Assembly: GCA_032622095.1 (NCBI GenBank)
Contig: CP136064.1
Span: 47,319,573-47,383,572, forward strand
Direction: 5' to 3'
Origin: Siphonodentalium dalli
Lineage: Eukaryota; Mollusca; Scaphopoda; Gadilida; Siphonodentaliidae
Length of the DNA stretch: 64,000 bases
Shown: one piece after another, positions 25,801-37,800 of the stretch
Numbering within the stretch: position 1 is the first letter of the stretch
How the letters are laid out: every line of letters begins with the position of its first letter
The notes under the pieces: model-generated
Told to the model about the DNA's origin: nothing
The model's input: only the letters and a program-made list of their open reading frames with translations
The model's database searches: none
Translations under genes and position numbers: made by a program

Positions 25801-28800
25801 ACAAGATTAGCGATGCTTGGTTCACCACACTCGAAGAGAACGACATTTCACCGAACAACGACCAACAAGTAGACCCCAGGGTAACGCAATTTACAGACTA
25901 CATGACAACCTTCTGGGTAGAGGGCGACCACGGAAGAATAATGTGGAACCACTTTGACACTGTTGGGCCAAGGACCACGAACCACGTAGAAGGGTGGCAC
26001 AGACAACTAAAACTGACGATAACGGGCTCCCGTCCAAACATATTCCGGCTGATAGACTTCATAAAGAAGGAACAAGCATTCAATGAATGTAAAATATTAC
26101 AGATAAGTGCGGGCGGTAAAGTGAACCCACAGAAAAGAAAGTATCGTGCCTTGGAAAATTCAACACGGCATTTCAAGAGAGTGTACTTGGCAGGCGAAAT
26201 AGAAATAATTCGTTAATGTTTGTACCTCATGTTTTTGTGTTATAATATTTGCCAGCATTTTATAAACCTCCGTTATTTCCCATAATCAAAAGGACAGAAA
26301 AAAAACCGAATCCAATCAATAAGCAATCTACAATAATCAACAGTAGATCTTTGTGAAATTTGCGAGATTTTGTTAGCTCATCGTTTCATAGTACCGGCGT
26401 TATCACTAATCACAAAATAATAGCACGCATTGTAACTTCCCCAAATCAATTGTTGTCAGTTATTTTAGCTCTATATACATGTCCGTCTAATTTGAACTGG
26501 TATTCAGATAACACTGATAACGGGTGCATGGGAGCAGAGTGGTGAGTTAGTTTTTTCCAAGTTTTATAGCTGCGTTTTAGGGGTTTCACCTCTCGCCCAG
26601 TCTAAGGTATTACAATAATACGGCTACATTTTCCCTGTACTATGAATCCACTGTGATTGTTTTTTATTTTCTTTTAAATTGTTTTTATTGGAATAAACAG
26701 ACATCAATGAAGAATGTAAATACAGACAGGGTACATGTTATTATAAATAAAGTTACATTCTTCCAATTCTCTCACATCTTGCTCACTTCATTTACACGTC
26801 TTTCGTACGTCATATGCACTCCCAGTGACTTACATGTAAATAGGGATAAATCGAATAATGTGTTCATTTTATATAGTAATCCAGATTTTAAATCTTTTGA
26901 ACTTTGTTCCTGTGTACGGCGCATCGGTACGACATCTAACTATAGACGGCGTTGTGGTATTGGGGCGATAATAGTATTTCTTGGGTATAGTAATTAAGTG
27001 AGTTTTTGAATTGGTGAAGAGAAAATTTTCAGGTCAAGTTTATTTGTGTTGACTCGTGCGTATATTTATGGCCTTTTCTAAAAGGAACCAGTTTTTCGAA
27101 AATTCTTGTTGTTTCGATTGGCATCGTGCGGTATACTTCTCACTGTGATTGTTAACACAAATTTGTAATTACAAATTAATAAATACAATTTGTATTTACA
27201 GGTATAAAATTGTTCATAGTATTGACCCCGGGTAGCTACCCGTACCGGCACACGTTTTGTAATCGCAAACTGTTTTACGGGTAGAATTCATCACATCGAC
27301 TGGTAATGTATGGTGAGCCAACTGCAACAAAAAAGATATTATAATATAGATATATTGTTATTCGCATTCGCTTTATTGGCCGATGTTATACTTACCGTTA
27401 TTGATTGTTGGAAATTTGTATTTAGATTAGATGGGCGGGCCTCATGATAATCAATTGCTTTCATCAAGGGCGCGGCGGCAGTTGGAAGGGGTTGGTGCTT
27501 TTCTATCACTCATCTTGATAAAATTTTCAACAATTGGATTCTACAAGTCATAGACCGTACGAGTGTTTACTATAAATCGGTTGGAATTTTCAGACTTAGA
27601 AAATAGATTATGATAGCTCAAATTTACAATTACGTTAATTTTCCCAACCAATAATCGGTATAAAATGTATTGTTTTAGACCCAGGGTCTAATAATGTCGT
27701 GCATGTACTTTCAGTCAGATATAAGACCGAATGTGTCCCTTATTTTAGTTAGGGAATATTTAGTCATATTACGTAATCTTTGGTTTGGAATCTCTCAACA
27801 GATCGAAGGGTCGGGATAAGGGAATATTTATCCCAAGAATCAGGGGGGGGGTGTTTGAAAAAAAAGTTCCGGCACGTATGCCGGGGTGGGTGGGTGGTCA
27901 AAGCCACCAACAAGCAATTTTTTCCGCAACTAAAAAAAAAAATCCTGCTTGTTTTTTAGTGTTTTGGCAATGAGTTGGGCTTCAAAACCACTTTGGATGA
28001 GAGAAATAATGTAATTCTAACTGTAAACTGACTGCAGGCAGTTATCGTGTTGTATTTTGTTGCAAATTTTGAAATCCAAGATGGCCGCTGGCAGCCATAT
28101 TTTGTTGGCCGAATGACCTCAAAATGACTCATTCCTATTTACATGTCCATGTTAACATCCATGATAAATAGTATGCACAGAAATTCATATACAGCTGTTT
28201 ACAGTGAATTCCCCCCCCCCGCAAATATCTGTTTTAGTGTTAAAAGGGGGGGTGGGTGTCAAAAAATGGTCGGAAAAAACTGCCGAAAACGGAAAAAAAT
28301 TTGGCGGTGGGGGTGGGTGGGTACAAAAAATTATCGAAAGGGGAAAAATGCCATACGTGCCTGAAATTTTTTTCCGACCCCCCCTGCAAGAATTGGGATT
28401 TTTGTCGGGATCTAAACCCGGAGGTAGGTTTGAAAAATTAAACTTGGAAGCATAAAAGGTGTTAAAATGTAGTCTGTTTATTTTAATGTATTGAATAAAG
28501 AGCGTTTGCTTCACTTCTGTGCGAAACACAGAAAACAGCTGAAACTCGTTATGATTATGCTTAGATTTTGTAGAGTATGTATAGGTATTTCGTGTCTTTA
28601 GCGACCTATATTATCCCCGCTACAATATACACAAGTACTGTGGTTCAAATGCGTTATGTCCGTTCAGATGGTAAATATAAATTAAAATGAGAAATCAGTC
28701 CCCAATTATATACGATAAATTAACTAAAGGGTTGTATTCAAATGTACAATGCATTGATACATACACGATATATTGATTCCCTTGTACAAAGGGTTGACAC

Positions 28801-31800
28801 AGGGACTTGACGACAGGGGTGTCTCGCCCCCCCCCCCAACTTTGGTCAAATGTTCAACTGTTGGAAATGTGATATACCTGACACAACATTTGTTGGAAAT
28901 TTCACACCAACAATAGGTTGAAATTGTTCTCGTAGTTTGATTTTCCAAAACATTATTACTGGAGAATTTGTAGTTTTTAGACCAACATTTGCATATTTTC
29001 CTAGTATTAGTAAACAAATTGGACTGAAATGGCTATCAGAAACTGTTGGGGGGGGTGTCAGGTCTCAAAATTTACAACAATTGGAAAGCTTGATGCCAGT
29101 CTGGGTGCTAGGATTTAGCAAATTTCATGTTCAGATTTCAAAAATTTCTCACACCGGGCCAAACCATGGTCGATCCGGTGTGTCCCGGTCCCTCCCCAGT
29201 GGCCAGTCAGAAACTGATAATTAATTTAAGAAAAAACAAATCTGGGTGAGTTTGCATGGCGTTAGACCACTGGATATTAGGATTTTTCAGGCTCAGATCT
29301 ACACATTTTCTTGTACTGAATGGTCGACCCAGTTGATTAACCCCCCCCCCCCCCCGATTAGTGACAAAAAGACTACTGATTTATTTAGAAGATGCTAACC
29401 ATCCAGGAGATTGTGAGGGACCAGTTGGGAAAAATCAAAGCTCAACCGGGGGGGGGGTGCAAATGGAATTACGCGCAAACTTGTGAATTTGATATGGTTC
29501 AAGGGGTGTAGTTAGACATTCGAAGGTGGACACCCCTCCTTACGCGGAGACCATATATAGTCACGTCCCTGCAATGGGTCGAGACTGTGTCTATAGCGCT
29601 ATCTACTCACTCTATTAACGACAACCTGTCATTAATGCGTGAACAAATTGTCAGTGAAATGATCGGCCTTCCGTATTTATCTAAGTGCTAGAAGCCGCCT
29701 CGAGAATTTGAACATAAAACCTGGCTTAAAATGACAACTTTATCAATGATGTTTGCTCATGACATCTTGCAATAGATAGGTTAACGCATAGCTGACTGGA
29801 ATTTCATGTAATTCATGAACCTTTGAGTGAGGAAATCGTAGTGAAAGGTTACCGGTCAACAGGACACATCTACCCGTTCCAAATCGCTATCGCTTTATGA
29901 GCTGCTTTGAAAGTACACAAGAGACGATATTCACCGATTTACCCGTACCCGTTCCCGTCGGACGGGTATCGCAAACTCGCTACTGTTGCATAAATTTCAC
30001 TTAAAATGTTTTTCAAAAAATATAGTTTATTCATCATCTTTATTTATTAATCTTGCGGGGCTTCTTCAATTATTCAATCTCATACCGGGTGACTATATGG
30101 TCTTTTTGAAGGGGGTGTTTAATTTCCAACAGCATCACCACTTTCACCAAAATCCCCAACTCAACGAAACTTCATTTACATCCCTTGATTTTCCTCAAAA
30201 CTTTCCAATTGTCGGAAATTCCTATCTAACACCCTCCCTATAGCCATTCAAGCATAACATTTTGACTGAAAATAGGAACATAGTAAAATCGTTGTTTAAA
30301 AACAACTTGTTTTACATTATATATCGTTGGTCAGAGAGTTAATCTATCATAACAATGTCGAACTCTGTTCAATCTGTAATTCCGTCTGCTGTTGACTCAG
30401 CCATGACATTTCTAACTGTTGAACATTTTGACTGAGTCGCCCCCCCCCCCCCCACACAACCCCCGGTATTTCGGTATATTATTTACCACGTGTAGAAAAC
30501 AGCAACCGAGGATGGCACTGATATCAACAGCTGCATTTGTCTCCAATCACGCAGAAAATAAGCCACGCCTCCCATGGATGCCGAGCTCACGCCCCAGCAC
30601 GTGTTCATGAGGCCCACAATAAGGCCTCGATGTTTGTTCGGAGCCAGTTCTAACGCCAACACTTCCATCGATGTCTGTATTCCCTGAAACGTTTGTTTGT
30701 CACGTGAGATCTACATAAGGCGTTATGCGCGACGCGTTTTCTACGTATGACGTTGGTTGGTTCCTTTGTAACGTGCACACACCTAATAAAACAAATAACG
30801 ACGACAAATGCACAGCTTCGCCGAGGTTTATACAATCAGGGGACCTGAATAAGAATAACATAAACTTGCTGAGGCATTCACATGACATGATTGTGTCGCG
30901 AGCACCACAGACGCAAGAATGGCGCAATCATAAACTCGCTGAGGCATTCACATTACATGATTGTATCGCGAGCACCACAGACGCAAGAATGGCGCAATCA
31001 TATAGTTGGGTTTCGCGTGTCGTGCGATTATATATGGAGACTGTCGAAGATACCGTAAATGCGTCGACCCTGAATTAAGGCTGCGTGGGTACACATTGTG
31101 GTCGCATCATGTTCATTTCTGATTGAAAAGTTTGCGCATCGTCCAACATATATATATGGGTCGGCACACGAATTGACACATTTCGCGTAATGAACTACTA
31201 CTGATAAAAATTACTAACAGGGTACTATACATCACTCGAATTTGAGTTCTTTCTATCGGTTGTCGTTTTTGCCATGTCCGTAGTTAAGATTGCGGTTTAG
31301 AGAAGTCAAGCGTGGACACACGAGCTTTGACTGCGATCATCGAGCATACATATGGACGCGTTCCTAGCGCTCAGCCTCCCTACGCTAAGGCGCAACGTTA
31401 CGTCGTGGAGTGAGTGAGCGGAGTGTCTAAGCCAAGTACGAGACTAGCATACTGACTGTCCTGATAACAACATAATTAAGTACAAAATAATCAAGGCAAA
31501 CAGAACCGTGGACATCACATTACTGCGTGCGTTTTTTACAAACGGACTCGTAGTCGTCAATTCTGCTAAATGTGTTTTTTGGACTGTCGGAAAAATTTAC
31601 TAATTATTAGCTATTCGTAATTCTTATCAGTAGTAGTTCATTTTGCGAAAGGTGTCCATTATCTAAGCCTGATGATGAATTTGACCTGTTCATGTGTGAT
31701 ATAGGTTAGACACCAAGCCGATATCACTCTGTATAACGTGCCCACACCTAATATAACTAATAATTAGTCGCAAACGATTTCGCAGAATTGACGACTATAC

Positions 31801-34800
31801 GAGTCCGTTTGTGAGAAAATATTGCAGTTCAAACTTCTTGCCACTCGCAGTAATGTTATATATAGAGGATCTCTAATGAGTCGCAATTCTATTACAAAAT
31901 GGATTAACCGAGTGCACGAATCGAATTTAGTGGACAAGATTAACAAATTTCGTTTAGGATTGCGACGAATTTTAGATCCATTTTATCACATAATCATTTT
32001 GGCAACGAAAAACGATCTCGAAATGCCATGTGTGAAACACAATTAATATTGCTTTCCTTTTATCGCAACCGATGAGGAAGTAAAGACACCTTGAAAATAT
32101 AGGTCCATTTTAAATGTTTCTTTTCATGTTGACAAAATTGTTCAGTCACCCTTATCACCAATGTTTATCTCACAGTCAACACTAAATAACCCAACACAAA
32201 TCGAATATCAAAATTATATTCCAATTATAAAGTTCCGGCATTAATATAGACACCATTGCGCTAAATTCGTTACTGTGCGTGACGATATTGCACGTTTGTC
32301 TTACTAAACTATGAAGCCGGGTTTATGGGGCTAATTATGTGATAAAATATATTATGATTCGGTTGCCATGATTATTTTGTATTTATATATGTTGCTATCA
32401 TGTCATATCTTAGCGCTTTGTATTTCACAAACGGGTCAATACTCGTGGTGATGTGTGACCCCCCCCCCCCCCCATCCACCCCCCCCCCCCCCACCACGTC
32501 GAGGAAATATGCAATGGTCAGTCCGGTAGCTTCCGGGATAATATAGCCCATGCGTTGGGAAAATCCTTGGTATAACAATCAAGAGAAGACTGACAATGAT
32601 TTAAACAGAACGTCCACTATTTGGGTTATCGCGCGAACAATTATTTTAAGCGACCTGACGACTTCGTCCAATCAACTGTGGTCAAACATGGGCGCACTGA
32701 TTTGGGTTGTCAGCGGACACATATTACACCGTCTGTATTACTCATGTAAAACACAAAAATACACGATATTTACAGAGATTACATGCATGAGTGTATCCAC
32801 TCATATACCCTGTTCGCAATTCGTATCAGTAGTAGTTCATTATGAGACAGCTATAAGCTATTCACAATTCTAATTGGTAGTCGTTCATTATGCGAAAGAT
32901 GCCTAATGACGCAATGCTCTTACTGCAGTTCGGCTTCACTTCCGTCCGTTCATATGAAGACTGTCAAATGTGCCGTAAATGGTTCGACCCTGAACTGAGG
33001 CTGCGTGAGTACATATTGTAGTCGCATCATATTCATTTCTTATTTAAATTATTCAGCATCGTCCTGCATGGTCGGCTCAATATTATTTACAAACAAAACA
33101 CGATGCACGAAGTATGACGTAAAATAAGCCACTATATAACTTAATACCGGCGCCGACAACGGTGACGAACCAATCGCCAGTCCGTGTGTAAGACCCTTTA
33201 GACTGTATACGTTCACACGGCTGACAATTTTTCATGAAATTCGTCAAATATATAGAAGATCTCCAACGAGTTATGTTGGGATATAAAATTTTATGAAACG
33301 AGTTTGATAAATTTGATTCACAATGAGTCGCAGAGGTCCGTTAACCCTTTGCCCAACAGAACGGCCCTGTGCCAATGCATTCTCTTATATATGCGAGTCG
33401 ACCATATATAAGAGAATGCATTGGCTTAACACATTAAAATTTATAAAATTGTTAAAGAATGTAAGAAAAAATGGTAAAAAAAAGATTTTTTTTAGGCCAA
33501 TGCATTCTCTTATATATGCGAGGCGACCTATGGTCGACTCGCATATATAAGAGAATGCATTTGCACAGGGCATAACTGTAACTATCACAATGGGGTCAAG
33601 GGGCCGGTTCCAATGATATCCATATTTGTATGGTTCTATTGAGACAGACCGAAGATATTTTAGGCTGTTGAAGCTTTATTTGGCCGGTTTTGGCCGGTTT
33701 GTTGGGTAAAGGGTTAAACGAGTTTCATAACATCTTATAGCCCAATATAACGAGTTGAAGATCTTGTATATCACATGCAAAACTAGAGCTTTATGCCTTT
33801 TTAACAAATCAAAATCCTTTAAAAAAGCTGAAGAATACATACATTTACCGTGACAGCGTTGTTTGAGACGCATCACAATTGTATACAATTGCGCGCTCTG
33901 TGGCTGACGACAGAAAATATAGCCCCCAATTTGCCTCTTTCTTTTTGTGTCTATTTTCAACGAAGTTGGATAATAATTTAACTTTAATGAACAAAGCAAC
34001 CATTTTGCATTGTCTGGAGTTGGTGCCATGCGCGGCTTTTCGAAATAGTATTAATCCGCCTCAATCAATGTAAAGACGCGCGTGGTCATTTTGTTGGCGC
34101 GCTGCCAAGTGATATGTAGCCCGCGCCTCTTCATCACTAGTTATGAATAAGGAAATATGTAATGGCATTTTTAATGATATAATAGGGGTTTCATGTGTCT
34201 GATATATTTTGGAATCACAGCATATGTGTCTTCAAATTTTGTATCGCTTATGAGAGCGATGATATACCACGCATATTTCACAGATGATTATTGGCAGATA
34301 TTTGAAGGCTAAATTTGAGCAAATTAATACTATAGAATAACTGAAGAAATAATATATCTCACAGTGCATTTAACAAATGGTTGGCATGAAGATTGTATAA
34401 GTAGTTTATCGTTCATATCATATCACACGACCATTTATTTTGCCCACGTACGGACGCACCCTTGGGACACGCTCATGATATTTCTGTAAGCTTTGATTGA
34501 GTTATTTTTTAATATCGGGAGTTTCGGTGTACATCTAGACAAATATGTTTGGAAAACAGCAACGAGGGGTATAAATGAGAGCAAGTGCATACGCCTTATA
34601 ATTGCAGTCTCCATTTGCATGAGTGAATATGTTACTCGGACACAACTATCTAATATATAGCGATCTTTCTGATGACAATGATATAATGCGCCAATACAGA
34701 TCAATTTGTTCCCGGTCAAATATTCTGATCAGGAAATTCTACAAATGTTCTTCTCATGTTAAAATGTACTTATTTCACATGTTTGTATCTCCTCTATACT

Positions 34801-37800
34801 GTGCTCACCTTTGGGTGAATTACACCAAACGTTGTTTTAATAAGTTAACAGTATGTTTTAATAATGCATATAGGAAGTTAATGGGATATGAAAGAGCGTG
34901 CAGTGCCAGTGGAATGTTTACAGAATGTGTTCGATTTCAGTGTTAGTGCGCAAGGGTGTGTATGGGTTCCGAGAGAGAACGTCTAATTCTACAAATAAGA
35001 TACTATATGCCATTTATAATTCTGATTTGTTATTCAGCTCATACTTATTTCGTCATTGGAATAATCTACTTTATATGTAATCTTTAATATAATCTCTATT
35101 ATAATGTTACATATGCATGCTAAATTGTGATATAATATATGGGCGCTTTATGCCTGATTCAAAATAAATAATAATAATAATAGTGTATGTATGATGTGGA
35201 CATCCCACGGAAATATATAGTCTCACGCGCTCGACCTTGTCGAAACTTACCTGTATAAGAATTCCAATGACGAATCGAAGAACCATGAATGTTGTCATGT
35301 TTGGACTGAATGCCACCACCGTCCCGATAATAGACTGTCCCAGTAACGAAGCCACGAACACCCTCTTCCGGCCAAACATGTCAGACAAGTAGCCGAGTAA
35401 AGGTCCACCAATCATAACGCCGAAGAAATATATGCTCGTTGCCAGACTGGGTAAGTAGGCATCTTCACAAACCAGTCCCCACTGTAGAATCGAAGATGAA
35501 ATAATAAACTCCTCAACCGTTTTTATTTAGAAAAATTAAACCTGATCATTGGTCGCATTATATGTATAACGGTATTTCTATATAATACACATGATCTTAT
35601 GCGCTCGTGTGATAAATGAATTTTTATATTGATAAAGTGTAGATACAATTAGCACTCTACGCATAGTTAAAGATGCCATGTTCGATTTTACACCATGAAC
35701 CACCATCTGCGTGCACGTTTTCTATACCAGAAGCTAACTATAGATGGGCCTGTTCCAGGTGGGACTAAGGTATACATGTATATTCAACATGTTAATCCAA
35801 TACAGAATTGACCGGAAAATGTACGAATATAAGCTCGATCTAAGTAAAAGCTCGAAAAAGGAGGGATAACTCCACAAAATAAATGTTGGACATACTTCAT
35901 AATCGCAGGAGCACATGTTCCCATGGTACTAATTATCTGTGCTAATGACTGAAAACTGTAGGAATAAAAGCTCGGACAATCTGATTCCATTATACCCCCT
36001 ACAAATAAGATCGGAGCCACGAGCGGATTAATGTTAGGTTTAGATGGACAGATATCGACTGTCAAAAAGAGGAATTTACAACGCGTTTTGAATGTTTGTC
36101 AGTCTGGCAAAATAAAACAATTCGAATGATCGCTTGTTAAAAAGAGCATCCATGCATGGTCCAAACAATCGGTAGATAATAAAGTGCGTTCTCAATTATG
36201 AGCTTTTGTGATTATTTGCGATGTATTAAAGGTACTCAATCCGATTCGATGATCCCCATCTAATCAGATTCCAAGTAAAACAAGAATTATATGTAGAAAA
36301 ATATTGCTAACCACTGTCAACTATAGTATAAAATTGCACGAAAGGTGTTATTTATCAACATGTTGTTCGACAAAATTTGGCCTTATTATCGACAAAAAGC
36401 CTTTTGATTTTAGAGTTATCCATCTTCATCCGCAATTTGGTACGAGACCGTCGTCTCGTCGACTTTTTACTGGGCCACTAATAAGTCTCGATGGTGAAAA
36501 AATAATAGATTTCAAAAATCGGTATCTAATAACTATGAGCTTTGATAGGTGGGTTCCTCGACTCGAATGGAATATTTTTTACACCCGAATCCAAATAAAT
36601 AGTAATTAAGGAGCTCTTAATCGAATTATGCATCTTTAAGCCTACTTGTTTGTGATTTTGTGGATTGTCGATGATTGTGCGATATGAATGATGGCGATTG
36701 CTACTATTTTTTTTCATTTTCTTTTTCCTGGTATAAGCGGAAAATATTCTGAATTATTTGGTCAAATCGGGTATCATTGAGGGTCAGTGTGATGTAGAAA
36801 ATTACGCCATACTGACACATCGCTGATTGTACTCTACCTGGAGTGGACAGCGCTAGCATAACCTTCCTGTCATCCGGACCGACATTGTTGAATCAACTAC
36901 TGTTGGGTTTAAACATACACACAAAAAAACCGAAGTGCTAAACCTATCCTTTAGAGTGCTGTATATCACACTTAACAAGTGCTCGAATAGGGACAGCACC
37001 CGAAGTGCGCGGACAACACTTATTCAGGTGCTAAACATATAGCACTTACCAAGTTTTACATTGCAGCACCCGAAGTGTAATACTACTGCACCTGGGGATA
37101 TGTAGAGATGCACTTACAAGTGTAGAAATAACACCTTATGACTACCTTGGTCCCGATTTGGAAATGTCTGAAGCACACTTTACCTCTTTCTTAAAACACT
37201 TCTTAGTCCAATACTCACTGCATTCAACATTCAATACTCACCAAAGTGATCCAAAGTGAAATAATGTTGTTTTTGTTGAAAAATTGTTGAAAGAAGCTGG
37301 TCGTCACAGTCACTTTCACTTCAGTTGATCAAAATGGCGACCAGTTGACCGCGTGGAAAAAACTTTATCTGTGATTGAGTCTCAGACTAGTGACGTCGAA
37401 TCTAGTGACGTCCAATCAAAATGGTCCTTGTCCGAAACGATGAGTCCGTAGAAGTGTTGGAAATTCAGCACTTTGCGAGGTGCTACCGAAAACGCATTAC
37501 ACCTGACGTAAGGCTCTTTTGAGTACACTTCAGGTGTGAAAATGGCACCTGTACTGCCGAAATCAGTGTAACACTTGCCAAGTGTAAGAATACAGCACTT
37601 GAGTTTTTTGCGTGTATTTTAATAGTATATTCATATACAGAGACTATATTAGGGGATTGGAAGACAAGTTCTTGAAACTTAGATAGACCTCCGCTCCCCA
37701 CAATACAGAATAAGTATAACAAATGTAAACAGTATTTTAAACAGGATATGTTTGACATGACGGGTCCATGAATACAATAATAATTTGAATATGAATAAAT

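Larger units (their letters stand above)
22990..27229 (+). mobile_element. MULE-like DNA transposon, 4.2 kb
   Basis: The left end GGGGTCAATACTATGAA at 22990 is repeated exactly in reverse complement at 27213-27229, and similarity continues inward in degenerate form (TTTGTAAxAATxxACAATT-like). Between them lies a transposase fragment with MULE features. A 9-bp target duplication is not visible, but the flanks are GGTACG repeats on both sides, which can mask it. The interior also holds a SINE and several older repeats. Confidence 0.65.

Noticed and set aside
27785-28529. Frames rich in G, P and K around 28 kb
   Set aside because: Composition is dictated by G- and C-runs; frames overlap on both strands with no family resemblance.
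37434-37460. A second hammerhead-like motif (GAAACGATGAGTCCGTAG)
   Set aside because: Core pieces are present in the wrong order and no stem II can form.
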